In this document: positions 24,808 to 31,873 of the stretch, in pieces
How positions within the stretch are numbered: the first letter of the stretch is position 1
Layout of the letters: every line of letters begins with the position of its first letter
Assembly (NCBI GenBank): GCA_045543095.1
Contig: JAZQMC010000021.1
Coordinates: 1-61,774, forward strand
Reading direction: 5' to 3'
From: Fimenecus sp045543095
GTDB taxonomy: Bacteria; Bacillota; Clostridia; Oscillospirales; Acutalibacteraceae
Length of the DNA stretch: 61,774 bases
Notes under the pieces: model-generated
Database searches by the model: none
Seen by the model: the letters and a program-made list of their open reading frames with translations, nothing else
Told to the model about the DNA's origin: nothing
Program-made: the position numbers and the translations under genes

Positions 24808-25001
24808 TTGCTCTCACCTGCCTTTTCTGAAGAATTATTTTTAAGCTCTCTACGAGCTTTAATACGCATCTTTAAAAAATCATATAAATCATTTGTAAAA
24901 AGAATAATTGCAGAACCAAAAAATAGTCCAGCCATAAAATTAAGTGCTGCAATACCATCCAATACAGCTTCGCTCATAACAATACCTTGTAAAGTTTCCA
25001 T
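24804..25001 (-). CDS. Small phage membrane protein, 65 residues
   Basis: ATG 25001 is preceded by CAGGAG at eight bases. A central hydrophobic helix (AALNFMAGLFFGSAIILFTNDLYDFL) is followed by a basic, polar tail (RIKARRELKNNSSEKAGESK). A short acidic N-terminus gives a coat-like charge pattern. Second gene of the repressor-controlled operon. Not recognised. Confidence 0.55.
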   Translation of the reverse strand: METLQGIVMSEAVLDGIAALNFMAGLFFGSAIILFTNDLYDFLKMRIKARRELKNNSSEKAGESK

Positions 25002-25006
25002 TAAAA

Positions 25007-25162
25007 TCACTCCTGTTCTTCTTCACATTCTTTTAAAAAATCTTCAAATTCAAAATAATATTTAATTAAATGTTTACCTAACTCAAAAGCAGCACCAAAA
25101 AAAGCAATAAGAGAAAATACACAAAGATAAGCAAGAAACTCTTCAAAATTAAAAACTTCCAT
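25007..25162 (-). CDS. Small phage membrane protein, 51 residues, first gene of the late operon
   Basis: ATG 25162 follows AGGAG at eight bases, the same ribosome-site arrangement as the next gene. The product has an acidic start (MEVFNFEEF), one hydrophobic helix (LAYLCVFSLIAFFGAAFEL) and an acidic C-terminal coil (FEDFLKECEEEQE). It begins about 40 bp after the -10 of the operator-bearing promoter, so it is the first product made on induction. Unknown function. Confidence 0.55.
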   Translation of the reverse strand: MEVFNFEEFLAYLCVFSLIAFFGAAFELGKHLIKYYFEFEDFLKECEEEQE

Positions 25163-25181
25163 TAAAATCACTCCTAAATAA

Positions 25182-25196
25182 AGTTACCAAATTGGC
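25182..25196. promoter_or_regulatory. Operator copy O2 for the phage repressor
   Basis: AGTTACCAAATTGGC with near-palindromic core CCAA-A-TTGG, just downstream of the late promoter -10. Identical to 25211-25225, 29 bp away start to start. Confidence 0.7.
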
Positions 25197-25205
25197 TACA
25201 AGATA

Positions 25206-25234
25206 ATTATAGTTACCAAATTGGCACCTGTCAA
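25206..25234 (-). promoter_or_regulatory. Consensus promoter of the phage structural operon
   Basis: Minus strand TTGACA, 17-bp spacer, TATAAT: a perfect sigma-A promoter. Operator O1 fills the spacer and O2 lies downstream, so a bound repressor would block polymerase directly. Confidence 0.85.
25211..25225. promoter_or_regulatory. Operator copy O1 for the phage repressor
   Basis: Exact second copy of the 15-bp sequence at 25182, placed within the spacer of the late promoter. Confidence 0.7.
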
Positions 25235-25278
25235 GTTAAAAAATATTTTATATAGTAAAATTTTCTTGAGGTGAAAAT

Positions 25279-25734
25279 ATGAAATACACAAAAATACTAT
25301 ATGATTTAAGAACTGACCACGATTTAACACAAGAAGAAGTTGCACAAATATTAAAAACTTCAAAACAAAACTACAGCAGATATGAAAACGGACGAAGAAA
25401 ACTGAACATAGAAGATTTAATCACTTTAAGTAAATTTTATAAAGTAAGTACCGATTACATTTTAGGATTGAAAGATAAAAATTATTTAACAAGAACAGTA
25501 ATAGATGTAATTGAAAAACCAACATTAACAAACAACGAAACGAAAATAAAAAGAGCAATTGAAAAAAAATTAGGAAAAATAGATTACGAAATAATTGAAG
25601 AAATTAGTGATTGTCTAAAAATATCAAAAAATGATGTAGTTCAAATAATGGAAAACGGTGACTATCCAAGTATACAAACCTACATAGAATTAGCAGATTA
25701 TTTAGGTACAACACTAGATGAATTATTAAGATAA
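25279..25734 (+). CDS. XRE-family phage repressor with two HTH-like halves
   Basis: 151 residues, divergent from the structural operon. Residues 1-65 form a classic XRE helix-turn-helix (LRTDHDLTQEEVAQILKTSKQNYSRYENGRRKLNIEDLITLSKFYKVSTDYILGL). A second, more diverged HTH-like repeat occupies about 98-151 (DYEIIEEISDCLKISKNDVVQIMENGDYPSIQTYIELADYLGTTLDELLR). It lacks a RecA-cleavable peptidase domain, so induction is not LexA-like by sequence. The two identical operators in the divergent promoter are its obvious targets; the gene's own promoter lies in the same gap, allowing self-control. Confidence 0.82.
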   Translation: MKYTKILYDLRTDHDLTQEEVAQILKTSKQNYSRYENGRRKLNIEDLITLSKFYKVSTDYILGLKDKNYLTRTVIDVIEKPTLTNNETKIKRAIEKKLGKIDYEIIEEISDCLKISKNDVVQIMENGDYPSIQTYIELADYLGTTLDELLR

Positions 25735-25750
25735 AAAGAAGGTGAAATGA

Positions 25751-25930
25751 ATGAATCCTTTAGATTTGCCTATAGCAATGCTTGGTTTTTTAAGTATTTT
25801 GTTTATACCAGCATTAGGAAACATATTAATTGCTTGTACAAAGATTATTGCAGTTCCTACAAACTGGCTAGTTAAAATTGTTGTCAAACAATTTTTAAAA
25901 GAATTCAAAACAAACATAAACCTTGAATAA
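25751..25930 (+). CDS. Small phage membrane protein after the repressor
   Basis: 59 residues from ATG 25751, seven bases after AAGGTG; an overlapping frame from ATG 25747 is too close to that site and encodes a less protein-like peptide. Two short hydrophobic stretches (IAMLGFLSILFIPALGNILIAC) lead into a basic amphipathic helix (VKIVVKQFLKEFK). Cotranscribed with the repressor and ended by a strong terminator, so it may be made in the lysogen; an exclusion or immunity role is conceivable but unsupported. Confidence 0.5.
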   Translation: MNPLDLPIAMLGFLSILFIPALGNILIACTKIIAVPTNWLVKIVVKQFLKEFKTNINLE

Positions 25931-25939
25931 ATCATTCCT

Positions 25940-25966
25940 CCCCACCCTGCACGGTGGGGATTTTTG
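25940..25966 (+). terminator. Terminator of the repressor operon
   Basis: Perfect GC-rich stem CCCCACC/GGTGGGG with a 6-base loop, then ATTTTTG. Confidence 0.92.
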
Positions 25967-25998
25967 TTCATTCATTTCACCGACTTAACAAATTATTA

Positions 25999-26063
25999 TG
26001 TAACACAAAAATCATACTGCAGCAAGCTCATCAGAGTTTACACGTGCGAAATAATGTGTTACA
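25999..26063. repeat. 65-bp unit bounded by TGTAACACA/TGTGTTACA, copy 2 (inverted)
   Basis: Inverted relative to 20711-20775 and of exactly the same length. Its right boundary motif contains the stop codon of the ribbon-helix-helix-like gene. Confidence 0.75.
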
Positions 26064-26340
26064 AATTGCTTTCAATCTTCTTTTCAAGTTCTTTCAAAGC
26101 ATATTCACATTGAGATACTAATGTTTTAATTTTACTTATATCAGATATATCATCATATAATTGTCTGCGTTTCTTTTTAAGCTCCTCATTTCTATTATGA
26201 CTATCTTCCAACTCTTTTCGAATTGCAGGCAACATTAAATGACTTTCAATTACAAGACGGTCAAAATCATTATCATATTGCTCTAGTATGAGCTTAACTT
26301 CATCTGAATAACGAAACGTTCTTGCGTTCGGCTTTGGCAT
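26059..26340 (-). CDS. Ribbon-helix-helix-like protein with C-terminal coiled coil
   Basis: 93 residues from ATG 26340, preceded by AAAAGGAGA. The basic start (MPKPNARTFRYSDEVKLILEQYD) resembles the strand and first helix of Arc/MetJ-type DNA-binding proteins. A second helix (DRLVIESHLMLPAIRKELED) and a long charged coiled coil (NEELKKKRRQLYDDISDISKIKTLV...ALKELEKKIES) follow. Flanked on both sides by TGTAACACA-bounded units, the upstream one in its leader, so it may bind them and control itself. Last gene before the right repeat. The fold call is tentative. Confidence 0.5.
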   Translation of the reverse strand: MPKPNARTFRYSDEVKLILEQYDNDFDRLVIESHLMLPAIRKELEDSHNRNEELKKKRRQLYDDISDISKIKTLVSQCEYALKELEKKIESNL

Positions 26341-26359
26341 AAATACTCTCCTTTTCTTT

Positions 26360-26413
26360 TGTAACACAAAAATTTCTTAAGATTCGAATTCCCGGTTTAA
26401 AATTTGTGTTACA
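26360..26413. repeat. 54-bp unit bounded by TGTAACACA/TGTGTTACA, copy 3
   Basis: Same 9-bp terminal inverted repeats as the two 65-bp units and extended symmetry (ACACAAAAATTT ... AAATTTGTGT), but a different centre. Lies directly upstream of the ribbon-helix-helix-like gene. Confidence 0.7.
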
Positions 26414-26438
26414 TCAATTATTAACTTTGAGCGAATGC

Positions 26439-26507
26439 TAAATATTTTGTATCAAAAAGGGGACAAAAATAACAGAAATTTGATACAAAATGCGGGAAAT
26501 ATCATTT
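26439..26507. repeat. Right direct repeat of the prophage (attR-like)
   Basis: 69 bp, the partner of 18371-18440. The inverted arms ATTTTGTATCA (26444-26454) and TGATACAAAAT (26481-26491) are conserved while the 26-27 bp between them carry the differences. Confidence 0.8.
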
Positions 26508-26900
26508 TACTATGGATTTTTTCAACTAACTGGCTATCACTTCAAAATAGATTAAACAACTAAATCATTATTAATTTAATTTAGATGTTGTATTTATTAA
26601 AAAGATTAATATTAAATAATTTTATTCTCAAATATAATTCTTTTAATTTTATAAATATTTTTAGTTTTACTGTTCATTTTGAACTTATTTTAAAATATTC
26701 TCTCTTAATACAATTTGATAGGAATTTTTTAAATGATACATTGTTCAATTAAAACAAACTGAAAGTATTTCGGTTTTAAAGAATATGCCATTTTAAATAG
26801 TAAGCAACAGATTTTATAAGGTTTTATAATTTATGATTATTCTCCGTAATTACTATATTTTTATTATATTTCGCAACATTACTCTCTCAGATAAAAGTAA
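26508..26900. other. AT-rich intergenic host flank between the prophage and xer
   Basis: About 390 bp of very AT-rich sequence with no supported gene on either strand. Together with the left flank it would form one long intergenic stretch holding the empty attachment site beside xer. Confidence 0.5.
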
Positions 26901-26929
26901 TTGATTTAATACTTATTTTGATGTATAAT
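26901..26929 (+). promoter_or_regulatory. Sigma-A promoter of xer
   Basis: TTGATT, 17-bp spacer, TATAAT, 47 bp before the start codon. Confidence 0.75.
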
Positions 26930-26950
26930 AGTTTTGTAAACATAGTGTTC

Positions 26951-26965
26951 GTGAAACTGTTTCAC
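26951..26965. promoter_or_regulatory. Operator-like palindrome in the xer leader
   Basis: Perfect GTGAAAC-T-GTTTCAC, about 20 bp downstream of the -10 and touching the Shine-Dalgarno AGAGGTG; a repressor bound here would block elongation or initiation. Same core as 18870-18884 in the prophage. Confidence 0.65.
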
Positions 26966-26976
26966 AGAGGTGTATT

Positions 26977-27966
26977 ATGAAACATATTGATTACACAGGT
27001 ATCCCGCCAATACTTCGAGATTTCTTGGTGTATATGGATGTAATTAAAAACAAATCAGGTTTAACTATCGAAGAGTATTCATCTGATTTAAAGTTATTCT
27101 TTCGATTTATTAAGCTTTACCGTGGACAAGTCCCCTCTTCTGTCGAGTTTAATGAGATTGGTATTACCGATATTGATGAAGATTTCATTAAATCAATTAC
27201 CTTAAATGACGCATACGCTTTTCTTTCTTACTGCAAGAATGAACGAGATAACCAAGAAGCTGCCCGCGCCCGCAAGGTATCAACAATAAGAACATTCTTT
27301 AAATATCTTACATTGCAAAAGCGACTTTTAGATGAAAATCCTATGCAGGTGTTGGATTCACCAAAATTAAAAAAATCTCTCCCCAAGTATTTAACACTTG
27401 AAGAGAGTTTAAAATTACTTAAATCAATTGATAGTAAGCACAAAGAACGTGACTATTGTATAATTGTATTTTTCTTGAACTGTGGTTTGCGTTTATCAGA
27501 ACTCGTAAGTCTTAATTATAACGATATTCGTGATGACCACACCTTGCGTGTTACCGGTAAAGGTAATAAAGAACGAACGATTTATCTTAATAATGCTTGT
27601 TTAGAGGCGTTTGCTCAATATATGGCAGTAAGACCGGTTGATGGAATTCCTGCAAATGACAGAAATGCGTTGTTTTTAAGTAGCAGAAACAAGAGAATAA
27701 GCCCTAAAACAGTTCAGCATATTGTTTATAACGCATTAGAAAAATGCGGTCTTGAGGGTTATTCAGTACATAAACTTCGTCATACTGCGGCAACGCTTAT
27801 GTATCAGCATGGCAATGTAGATGTGCTTGTTTTAAAAGATATTTTAGGCCATGAAAACCTTGGCACAACTGAAATTTACACACATATTATTGATGAACAA
27901 CTCAAAAAGGCATCTGAAGCTAATCCGCTTTCTAATGTAACTATGGCAAATGTTAAAGAAGATTAA
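26977..27966 (+). CDS. Xer-type tyrosine recombinase
   Basis: 329 residues. N-terminal SAM-like core-binding domain (about 1-125, with ARKVSTIRTFFKYLT), then the catalytic domain with Arg in NCGLRLSELVSL, Lys in GKGNKERTIYL, HKLRHTAAT, and GHENLGTTEIYTH with the nucleophile Tyr. It is ~30 residues longer than typical XerC/XerD but resembles the Xer proteins annotated in Oscillospirales and Lachnospirales genomes. It lies outside the right phage repeat and has host-like base use, so I take it as the host dimer-resolution recombinase. Proximity to the phage att-like site recalls XerS, whose gene sits next to its own dif site. It overlaps spoIIM tail to tail by 14 bp. Confidence 0.88.
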   Translation: MKHIDYTGIPPILRDFLVYMDVIKNKSGLTIEEYSSDLKLFFRFIKLYRGQVPSSVEFNEIGITDIDEDFIKSITLNDAYAFLSYCKNERDNQEAARARKVSTIRTFFKYLTLQKRLLDENPMQVLDSPKLKKSLPKYLTLEESLKLLKSIDSKHKERDYCIIVFFLNCGLRLSELVSLNYNDIRDDHTLRVTGKGNKERTIYLNNACLEAFAQYMAVRPVDGIPANDRNALFLSSRNKRISPKTVQHIVYNALEKCGLEGYSVHKLRHTAATLMYQHGNVDVLVLKDILGHENLGTTEIYTHIIDEQLKKASEANPLSNVTMANVKED

Positions 27967-28603
27967 TTTTAGGTGCAATAAAGCATACAATAGCAGAATT
28001 TACGGCAATACATACAGTATTAATGGCAATTAAAATTAAATATCTCAATAAATACAGCTTAACGGATATATCGTTGGCTGTATTTTTATTTGTTATTGTA
28101 CCAAACAAATATTTACTCATATAAATGCTTTCATCGCAAGCGAAAATTAGTGAAGAAGTGGTAATAACATAACAAGGAAATAGTAAAAGCAAGCAAAATA
28201 ATACACCTTTAAGTTCAAAATTATTATATAAATATCCGCTTTGAAACCCGATGAAAAAGCATTTTAAAATTACCGGCAACGGTGATAAAACTGATCCTAT
28301 AAAACTTGTACCAATAAAAAAAGCTATTAAAAAATATAGTAAATCTGTATGTATAAAATGTAAAAAAATATTTAAAAAGTTTTGAGCCTTAAATATTTCA
28401 AGTGTATTATTAAAACTTTCAATTATACTTTCATTCGGAAAAAATCTATAAGCTACAGCACCAAGCAAAATAGAAAATATTGAAATGATAAGTAAATAAA
28501 TTCTGTTTTTTTCAATTATAACGGTTGACCTTTGTTTTTTCATTGTTTTTTCAGTAATAAAATAACCCTTTTTTCTTTTACGCAGAGTGATAACCTTCGT
28601 CAT
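27953..28603 (-). CDS. spoIIM: Stage II sporulation protein M-like
   Basis: 216 residues. After a basic N-terminus there is one membrane helix (about 35-55), an extracytoplasmic loop, then four or five more helices in the DUF95 pattern: FLIAFFIGTSFIGSVLSPLPVILKCFFIGFQSGYLYNNFELKGVLF. SpoIIM works with SpoIID and SpoIIP in peptidoglycan remodelling during engulfment. ATG 28603 is six bases after GGAAG. Convergent with xer and overlapping it by 14 bp, which is unusual but both frames look real. Confidence 0.75.
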   Translation of the reverse strand: MTKVITLRKRKKGYFITEKTMKKQRSTVIIEKNRIYLLIISIFSILLGAVAYRFFPNESIIESFNNTLEIFKAQNFLNIFLHFIHTDLLYFLIAFFIGTSFIGSVLSPLPVILKCFFIGFQSGYLYNNFELKGVLFCLLLLFPCYVITTSSLIFACDESIYMSKYLFGTITNKNTANDISVKLYLLRYLILIAINTVCIAVNSAIVCFIAPKINLL

Positions 28604-28621
28604 ATACATCTTCCTTTTAAT

Positions 28622-29032
28622 TTATTTTCTTCTCTTTAAATTAGCACCCAAAATACCGCCAATTATTGATGCTATAGATGTTCCAAGATATAACAGCAAT
28701 GTTGTTGCAGATAATCTTCCATCAGTAAAAAACAGCATAATAATTGTAATTATCAATAAATAAATAACAGAAGAAATAATACCGGAAATAATTCCTTTAA
28801 ATTCCGTTAATCTTGCTGATATAATTCCACAACTTAACCCACCAATTATTATGCAACCAACAAATATTACGCTAATTGAATCAGATAAAGTTTCACTATT
28901 TGCAAAAATATATGAAAATAATAAAGTTAATATAACAGAAATTACTGTGCCAACAATTGCTGATATTCCCAATCCGATAAGATTTTTATTAAAAGACGAT
29001 ATATCTTTTTTCTTTTTGATTATTTTACGCAT
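28622..29032 (-). CDS. TIGR04086-type small membrane protein
   Basis: 136 residues with four hydrophobic helices after a lysine-rich start (MRKIIKKKKDISSFNKN), ending in LKRRK. This size and layout, and its position directly downstream of yajC, match a clostridial membrane family of unknown function. I use ATG 29032, preceded by GAGGG at eight bases; the longer frame upstream is out of keeping with the family. Confidence 0.7.
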   Translation of the reverse strand: MRKIIKKKKDISSFNKNLIGLGISAIVGTVISVILTLLFSYIFANSETLSDSISVIFVGCIIIGGLSCGIISARLTEFKGIISGIISSVIYLLIITIIMLFFTDGRLSATTLLLYLGTSIASIIGGILGANLKRRK

Positions 29033-29093
29033 AAAAATATCCCTCACATTCAATAAAGAATATGAGAGATAAATATTTTTTATAACTGAATAA

Positions 29094-29501
29094 TTATTCG
29101 TCTTTCTTAGACTTTTTAGCTTTTTTCTCAGCCATTGCAGCTTTTGCAGCTTCACGTTCAGCCTGAATTTTTTCGTTGGCTGTGTGGTTTGTCTGAATAG
29201 CATACTTCTTGAACTTAATCTTTACTCTGTCAGAGCCTGTTTCAATAACGATTGTGTCGTCTTTAACAGCAACTACCTTACCGCAAATACCGCCGATAGT
29301 TGTGATTTCATCACCAATCTGGGTATTTTCGCGGATTTCCTGTTCCATTTTCTGCTGTTTTTTCTGAGGTCTGATAGTTGTGAAGTACATAAGACCAAAC
29401 ATAACTGCGAAAATGATAAGCATACCGCCCATGCCGCCGCCCTGTTCTGAGCCTTCTGCACCTGATGCAGACATCATAGCAAATGTTAAAAATTCTGTCA
29501 T
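29094..29501 (-). CDS. yajC: Preprotein translocase subunit YajC
   Basis: Accessory membrane subunit of the Sec holotranslocase. One N-terminal helix (GMLIIFAVMFGLMYFTTIRPQKKQQK, the YajC signature ending in RPQ.K) is followed by the small cytoplasmic beta domain (NTQIGDEITTIGGICGKVVAVKDDTIVIETG) and a lysine/alanine-rich tail. ATG 29501 follows GGAGG at eight bases; 135 residues. Confidence 0.93.
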   Translation of the reverse strand: MTEFLTFAMMSASGAEGSEQGGGMGGMLIIFAVMFGLMYFTTIRPQKKQQKMEQEIRENTQIGDEITTIGGICGKVVAVKDDTIVIETGSDRVKIKFKKYAIQTNHTANEKIQAEREAAKAAMAEKKAKKSKKDE

Positions 29502-29542
29502 TGAGTTATCCTCCAAAAAATGTTATTTTTTCAATCCCGAAT

Positions 29543-29571
29543 ATTATACATAATAAATATATAATTTGCAA
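29543..29571 (-). promoter_or_regulatory. Sigma-A promoter of yajC
   Basis: Minus strand TTGCAA, 17-bp spacer, TATAAT. Confidence 0.72.
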
Positions 29572-29611
29572 CATTTTTTTGAAAATTTACAAATTATTAA
29601 GAATATATTGA

Positions 29612-30742
29612 TTATATACGAGTATCCAATCTTTCAACATATTTATTATAAAATGCTTCAAATGTATCATTATCTAGAGCTTCACGGATTTTTGTCATCA
29701 GATTATTATAAAAATAAAGGTTGTGCATAACGCAAAGACGCATCGCAAGTACTTCCTGAGCCTTGAATAAATGTCTTATATATGCTCTTGAGTGTTTCTG
29801 ACAAGTAGGACAATTACAAGTGGGGTCAATTGGTAAATCATCTTTTTCATACTTTTTATTATTGATATTGATGATTCCCGCATCAGTAAATAAATGACCG
29901 TGGCGAGCATTTCTCGAGGGCATAACGCAATCAAAAAGGTCAACTCCCCTTTTTACTGCCTCAAGAATATTGCCCGGAGTACCAACGCCCATTAAATAAC
30001 GGATTTTGTCAGCAGGCATATATGGTTCAACTGCGGAAATTATACGATACATATCTTCTTTAGGTTCACCTACGGCAAGTCCGCCGATTGCATAACCGTC
30101 AAGGTCAAGCTTTGCTATTTCTTTCATGTGTTCAACACGTAAATCGTCAAAAGTGCAACCTTGATTTATGCCAAAAAGCAACTGATTTTTATTTATGGTG
30201 TTGGGCAAGGAGTTAAGTCTTTCCATTTCAGCCTTACAACGAATAAGCCATCTTGTTGTTCTTTCGCAGGATTGCTTTGAATATTCATATTTAGCGGGGT
30301 TTTCAACACATTCATCAAAAGCCATTGCAATAGTTGAACCCAGGTTTGATTGAATTTGCATACTTTCTTCAGGACCCATAAAAATCTTGCGCCCGTCTAT
30401 ATGTGAAGAAAAATAAACTCCTTCTTCTTTAATCTTTCTTAATGATGAAAGAGAAAATACCTGAAATCCACCGCTATCAGTAAGAATTGGGCCATTCCAC
30501 CCTGTAAATTTATGCAATCCGCCCATTTCACGAACGAGCGTATCTGTTGGTCTTAAATGCAAATGGTAAGTATTGCATAACTGAACCAGGCAATTAATAT
30601 CCTTTAAATCATAAGCAGAAACACCACCTTTAATTGCACCTTGAGTTGCAACATTCATAAAGGCAGGTGTTTGTATTGTGCCGTGAACAGTATGGAATTC
30701 TCCACGTCTTGCGTTACCGCATTTTTTTATAAGTTTATACAT
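29612..30742 (-). CDS. tgt: Queuine tRNA-ribosyltransferase
   Basis: Exchanges guanine 34 of GUN-anticodon tRNAs for the queuosine precursor. 376 residues, complete. The catalytic Asp is in DSGGFQVFSL, the nucleophile Asp in GVDLFDCVMPSRNARHG and the zinc site in CNCPTCQKHSRAYIRHLF. GGAG precedes the start. Follows queA by 9 bp in the same direction, the usual queA-tgt-yajC cluster. Confidence 0.97.
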   Translation of the reverse strand: MYKLIKKCGNARRGEFHTVHGTIQTPAFMNVATQGAIKGGVSAYDLKDINCLVQLCNTYHLHLRPTDTLVREMGGLHKFTGWNGPILTDSGGFQVFSLSSLRKIKEEGVYFSSHIDGRKIFMGPEESMQIQSNLGSTIAMAFDECVENPAKYEYSKQSCERTTRWLIRCKAEMERLNSLPNTINKNQLLFGINQGCTFDDLRVEHMKEIAKLDLDGYAIGGLAVGEPKEDMYRIISAVEPYMPADKIRYLMGVGTPGNILEAVKRGVDLFDCVMPSRNARHGHLFTDAGIININNKKYEKDDLPIDPTCNCPTCQKHSRAYIRHLFKAQEVLAMRLCVMHNLYFYNNLMTKIREALDNDTFEAFYNKYVERLDTRI

Positions 30743-30751
30743 AAAAACTCC

Positions 30752-31780
30752 TTAATTAATAAACATACAATCGCCAAAACTGAAAAATCTGTATTTTTCT
30801 TTTACAGCAGTTTCGTATGCTGCTAATATTTTTTCTCTGTTATATAAAGCTGAAACAAGCATTATGAGTGTGCTTTCGGGCAGATGAAAATTAGTAAGCA
30901 ATGCATCAATGCATTTAAATTTATAACCGGGATAAATAAAAATACTTGTCCAATCGTCAAACTCTTTCATTTCGCCTTGACTGTTCATTACGCTTTCAAG
31001 TGTTCTGCAACAGGTTGTACCGACAGCGACTACCCTGCCACCATTTTTTTTAGTTTCATTTATTAAATCAGCAGTTTCTTTTGGAATTTGATAATGTTCA
31101 GAATGCATCTCATGGTCTTCAATGTTTTCAGCTTTTACCGGTCTGAAAGTACCAATTCCTACGTGCAAAGTAACATATCCAATCTTGATGCCTTTTTCCT
31201 GAATTTTAGCCATAATTTCATCGGTAAAATGAAGTCCTGCGGTTGGTGCAGCAGCAGAGCCTAATTCTTTTGAATAAACAGTTTGATAACGTTCTTTATC
31301 TTCAAGTTTTTCTGTAATATAGTGAGGTAATGGCATTTCACCGACTTTATCAAGAACTTCATAAATGTTAGAGGCATCATAACTGAATTTTGCAATTCTG
31401 TTACCATTTTCTAAAACTTCTTCAATCTTGCAAGTAAGTAATCCGTCACCAAAAGAGAATTCAGCATCTACTTTTGCTCTTTTACCCGGTCCAGTAATTG
31501 TTTCCCAACGGTCATTACCTAGATTATTGAGAAGCAAAAATTCAACAATTGCACCCGTATCTTTTTTGACACCGTACATACGTGCTGGTAAAACCCTTGT
31601 GTTGTTGAGAATTAAGCAATCACCGGGGGTTAAATAATCAATAAAATCATAGAAATGCTTGTGTTCAATAGTATTGTTTTCTCTTGATAAAACCATCATT
31701 CTTGAATGGTCACGAGGCTCAATTGGTATTTGAGCAATCAATTCTTTTGGTAAATCATAATAAAAATCTGATTTCTTCAT
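30752..31780 (-). CDS. queA: S-adenosylmethionine:tRNA ribosyltransferase-isomerase
   Basis: Adds the epoxycyclopentane precursor ring to 7-aminomethyl-7-deazaguanine in tRNA. 342 residues, normal length, with the N-terminal FYYDLPKELIAQIPIEPRDHSRMMVL and the diagnostic GSAAAPTAGLHFTDE and LHVGIGTFRPV segments. Ends in SFGDCMFIN. First gene of queA-tgt. Confidence 0.97.
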   Translation of the reverse strand: MKKSDFYYDLPKELIAQIPIEPRDHSRMMVLSRENNTIEHKHFYDFIDYLTPGDCLILNNTRVLPARMYGVKKDTGAIVEFLLLNNLGNDRWETITGPGKRAKVDAEFSFGDGLLTCKIEEVLENGNRIAKFSYDASNIYEVLDKVGEMPLPHYITEKLEDKERYQTVYSKELGSAAAPTAGLHFTDEIMAKIQEKGIKIGYVTLHVGIGTFRPVKAENIEDHEMHSEHYQIPKETADLINETKKNGGRVVAVGTTCCRTLESVMNSQGEMKEFDDWTSIFIYPGYKFKCIDALLTNFHLPESTLIMLVSALYNREKILAAYETAVKEKYRFFSFGDCMFIN

Positions 31781-31820
31781 ATAGTGAACTCCGTTAAGTT
31801 GATAAAATTTTCAAAAATGT

Positions 31821-31849
31821 TTGACACAATTACTTTATAATGGTATTAT
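31821..31849 (+). promoter_or_regulatory. Sigma-A promoter of the lysine operon
   Basis: TTGACA, 17-bp spacer, TATTAT; transcription would begin just before the riboswitch aptamer. Confidence 0.8.
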
Positions 31850-31873
31850 ATATTAGCGATTGAGGTGCAGCAA
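31845..31873 (-). promoter_or_regulatory. Promoter of queA-tgt, sharing its -10 with the lysine promoter
   Basis: Minus strand TTGCTG, 17-bp spacer, TATAAT. The -10 hexamers of the two divergent promoters overlap in five bases. Confidence 0.5.

Larger units (their letters stand above)
18371..26507. mobile_element. Integrated filamentous (inovirus-like) prophage
   Basis: About 8.1 kb between ~70-bp direct repeats. Hallmarks: a Rep_trans-type initiator, a Zot/pI-like ATPase, a small coat protein precursor with M13-like order (signal peptide, acidic start, membrane helix, basic end), a pIII-like secreted protein with a C-terminal anchor, a pVI-like hydrophobic protein, a small candidate ssDNA-binding protein and several single-helix proteins. 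Nearly all genes run on the minus strand; an XRE regulator and one small gene run opposite. No integrase, transposase or secretin is present. A missing secretin fits a single-membrane host. Host genes flank both sides (kinase-like protein, xer). Confidence 0.85.
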
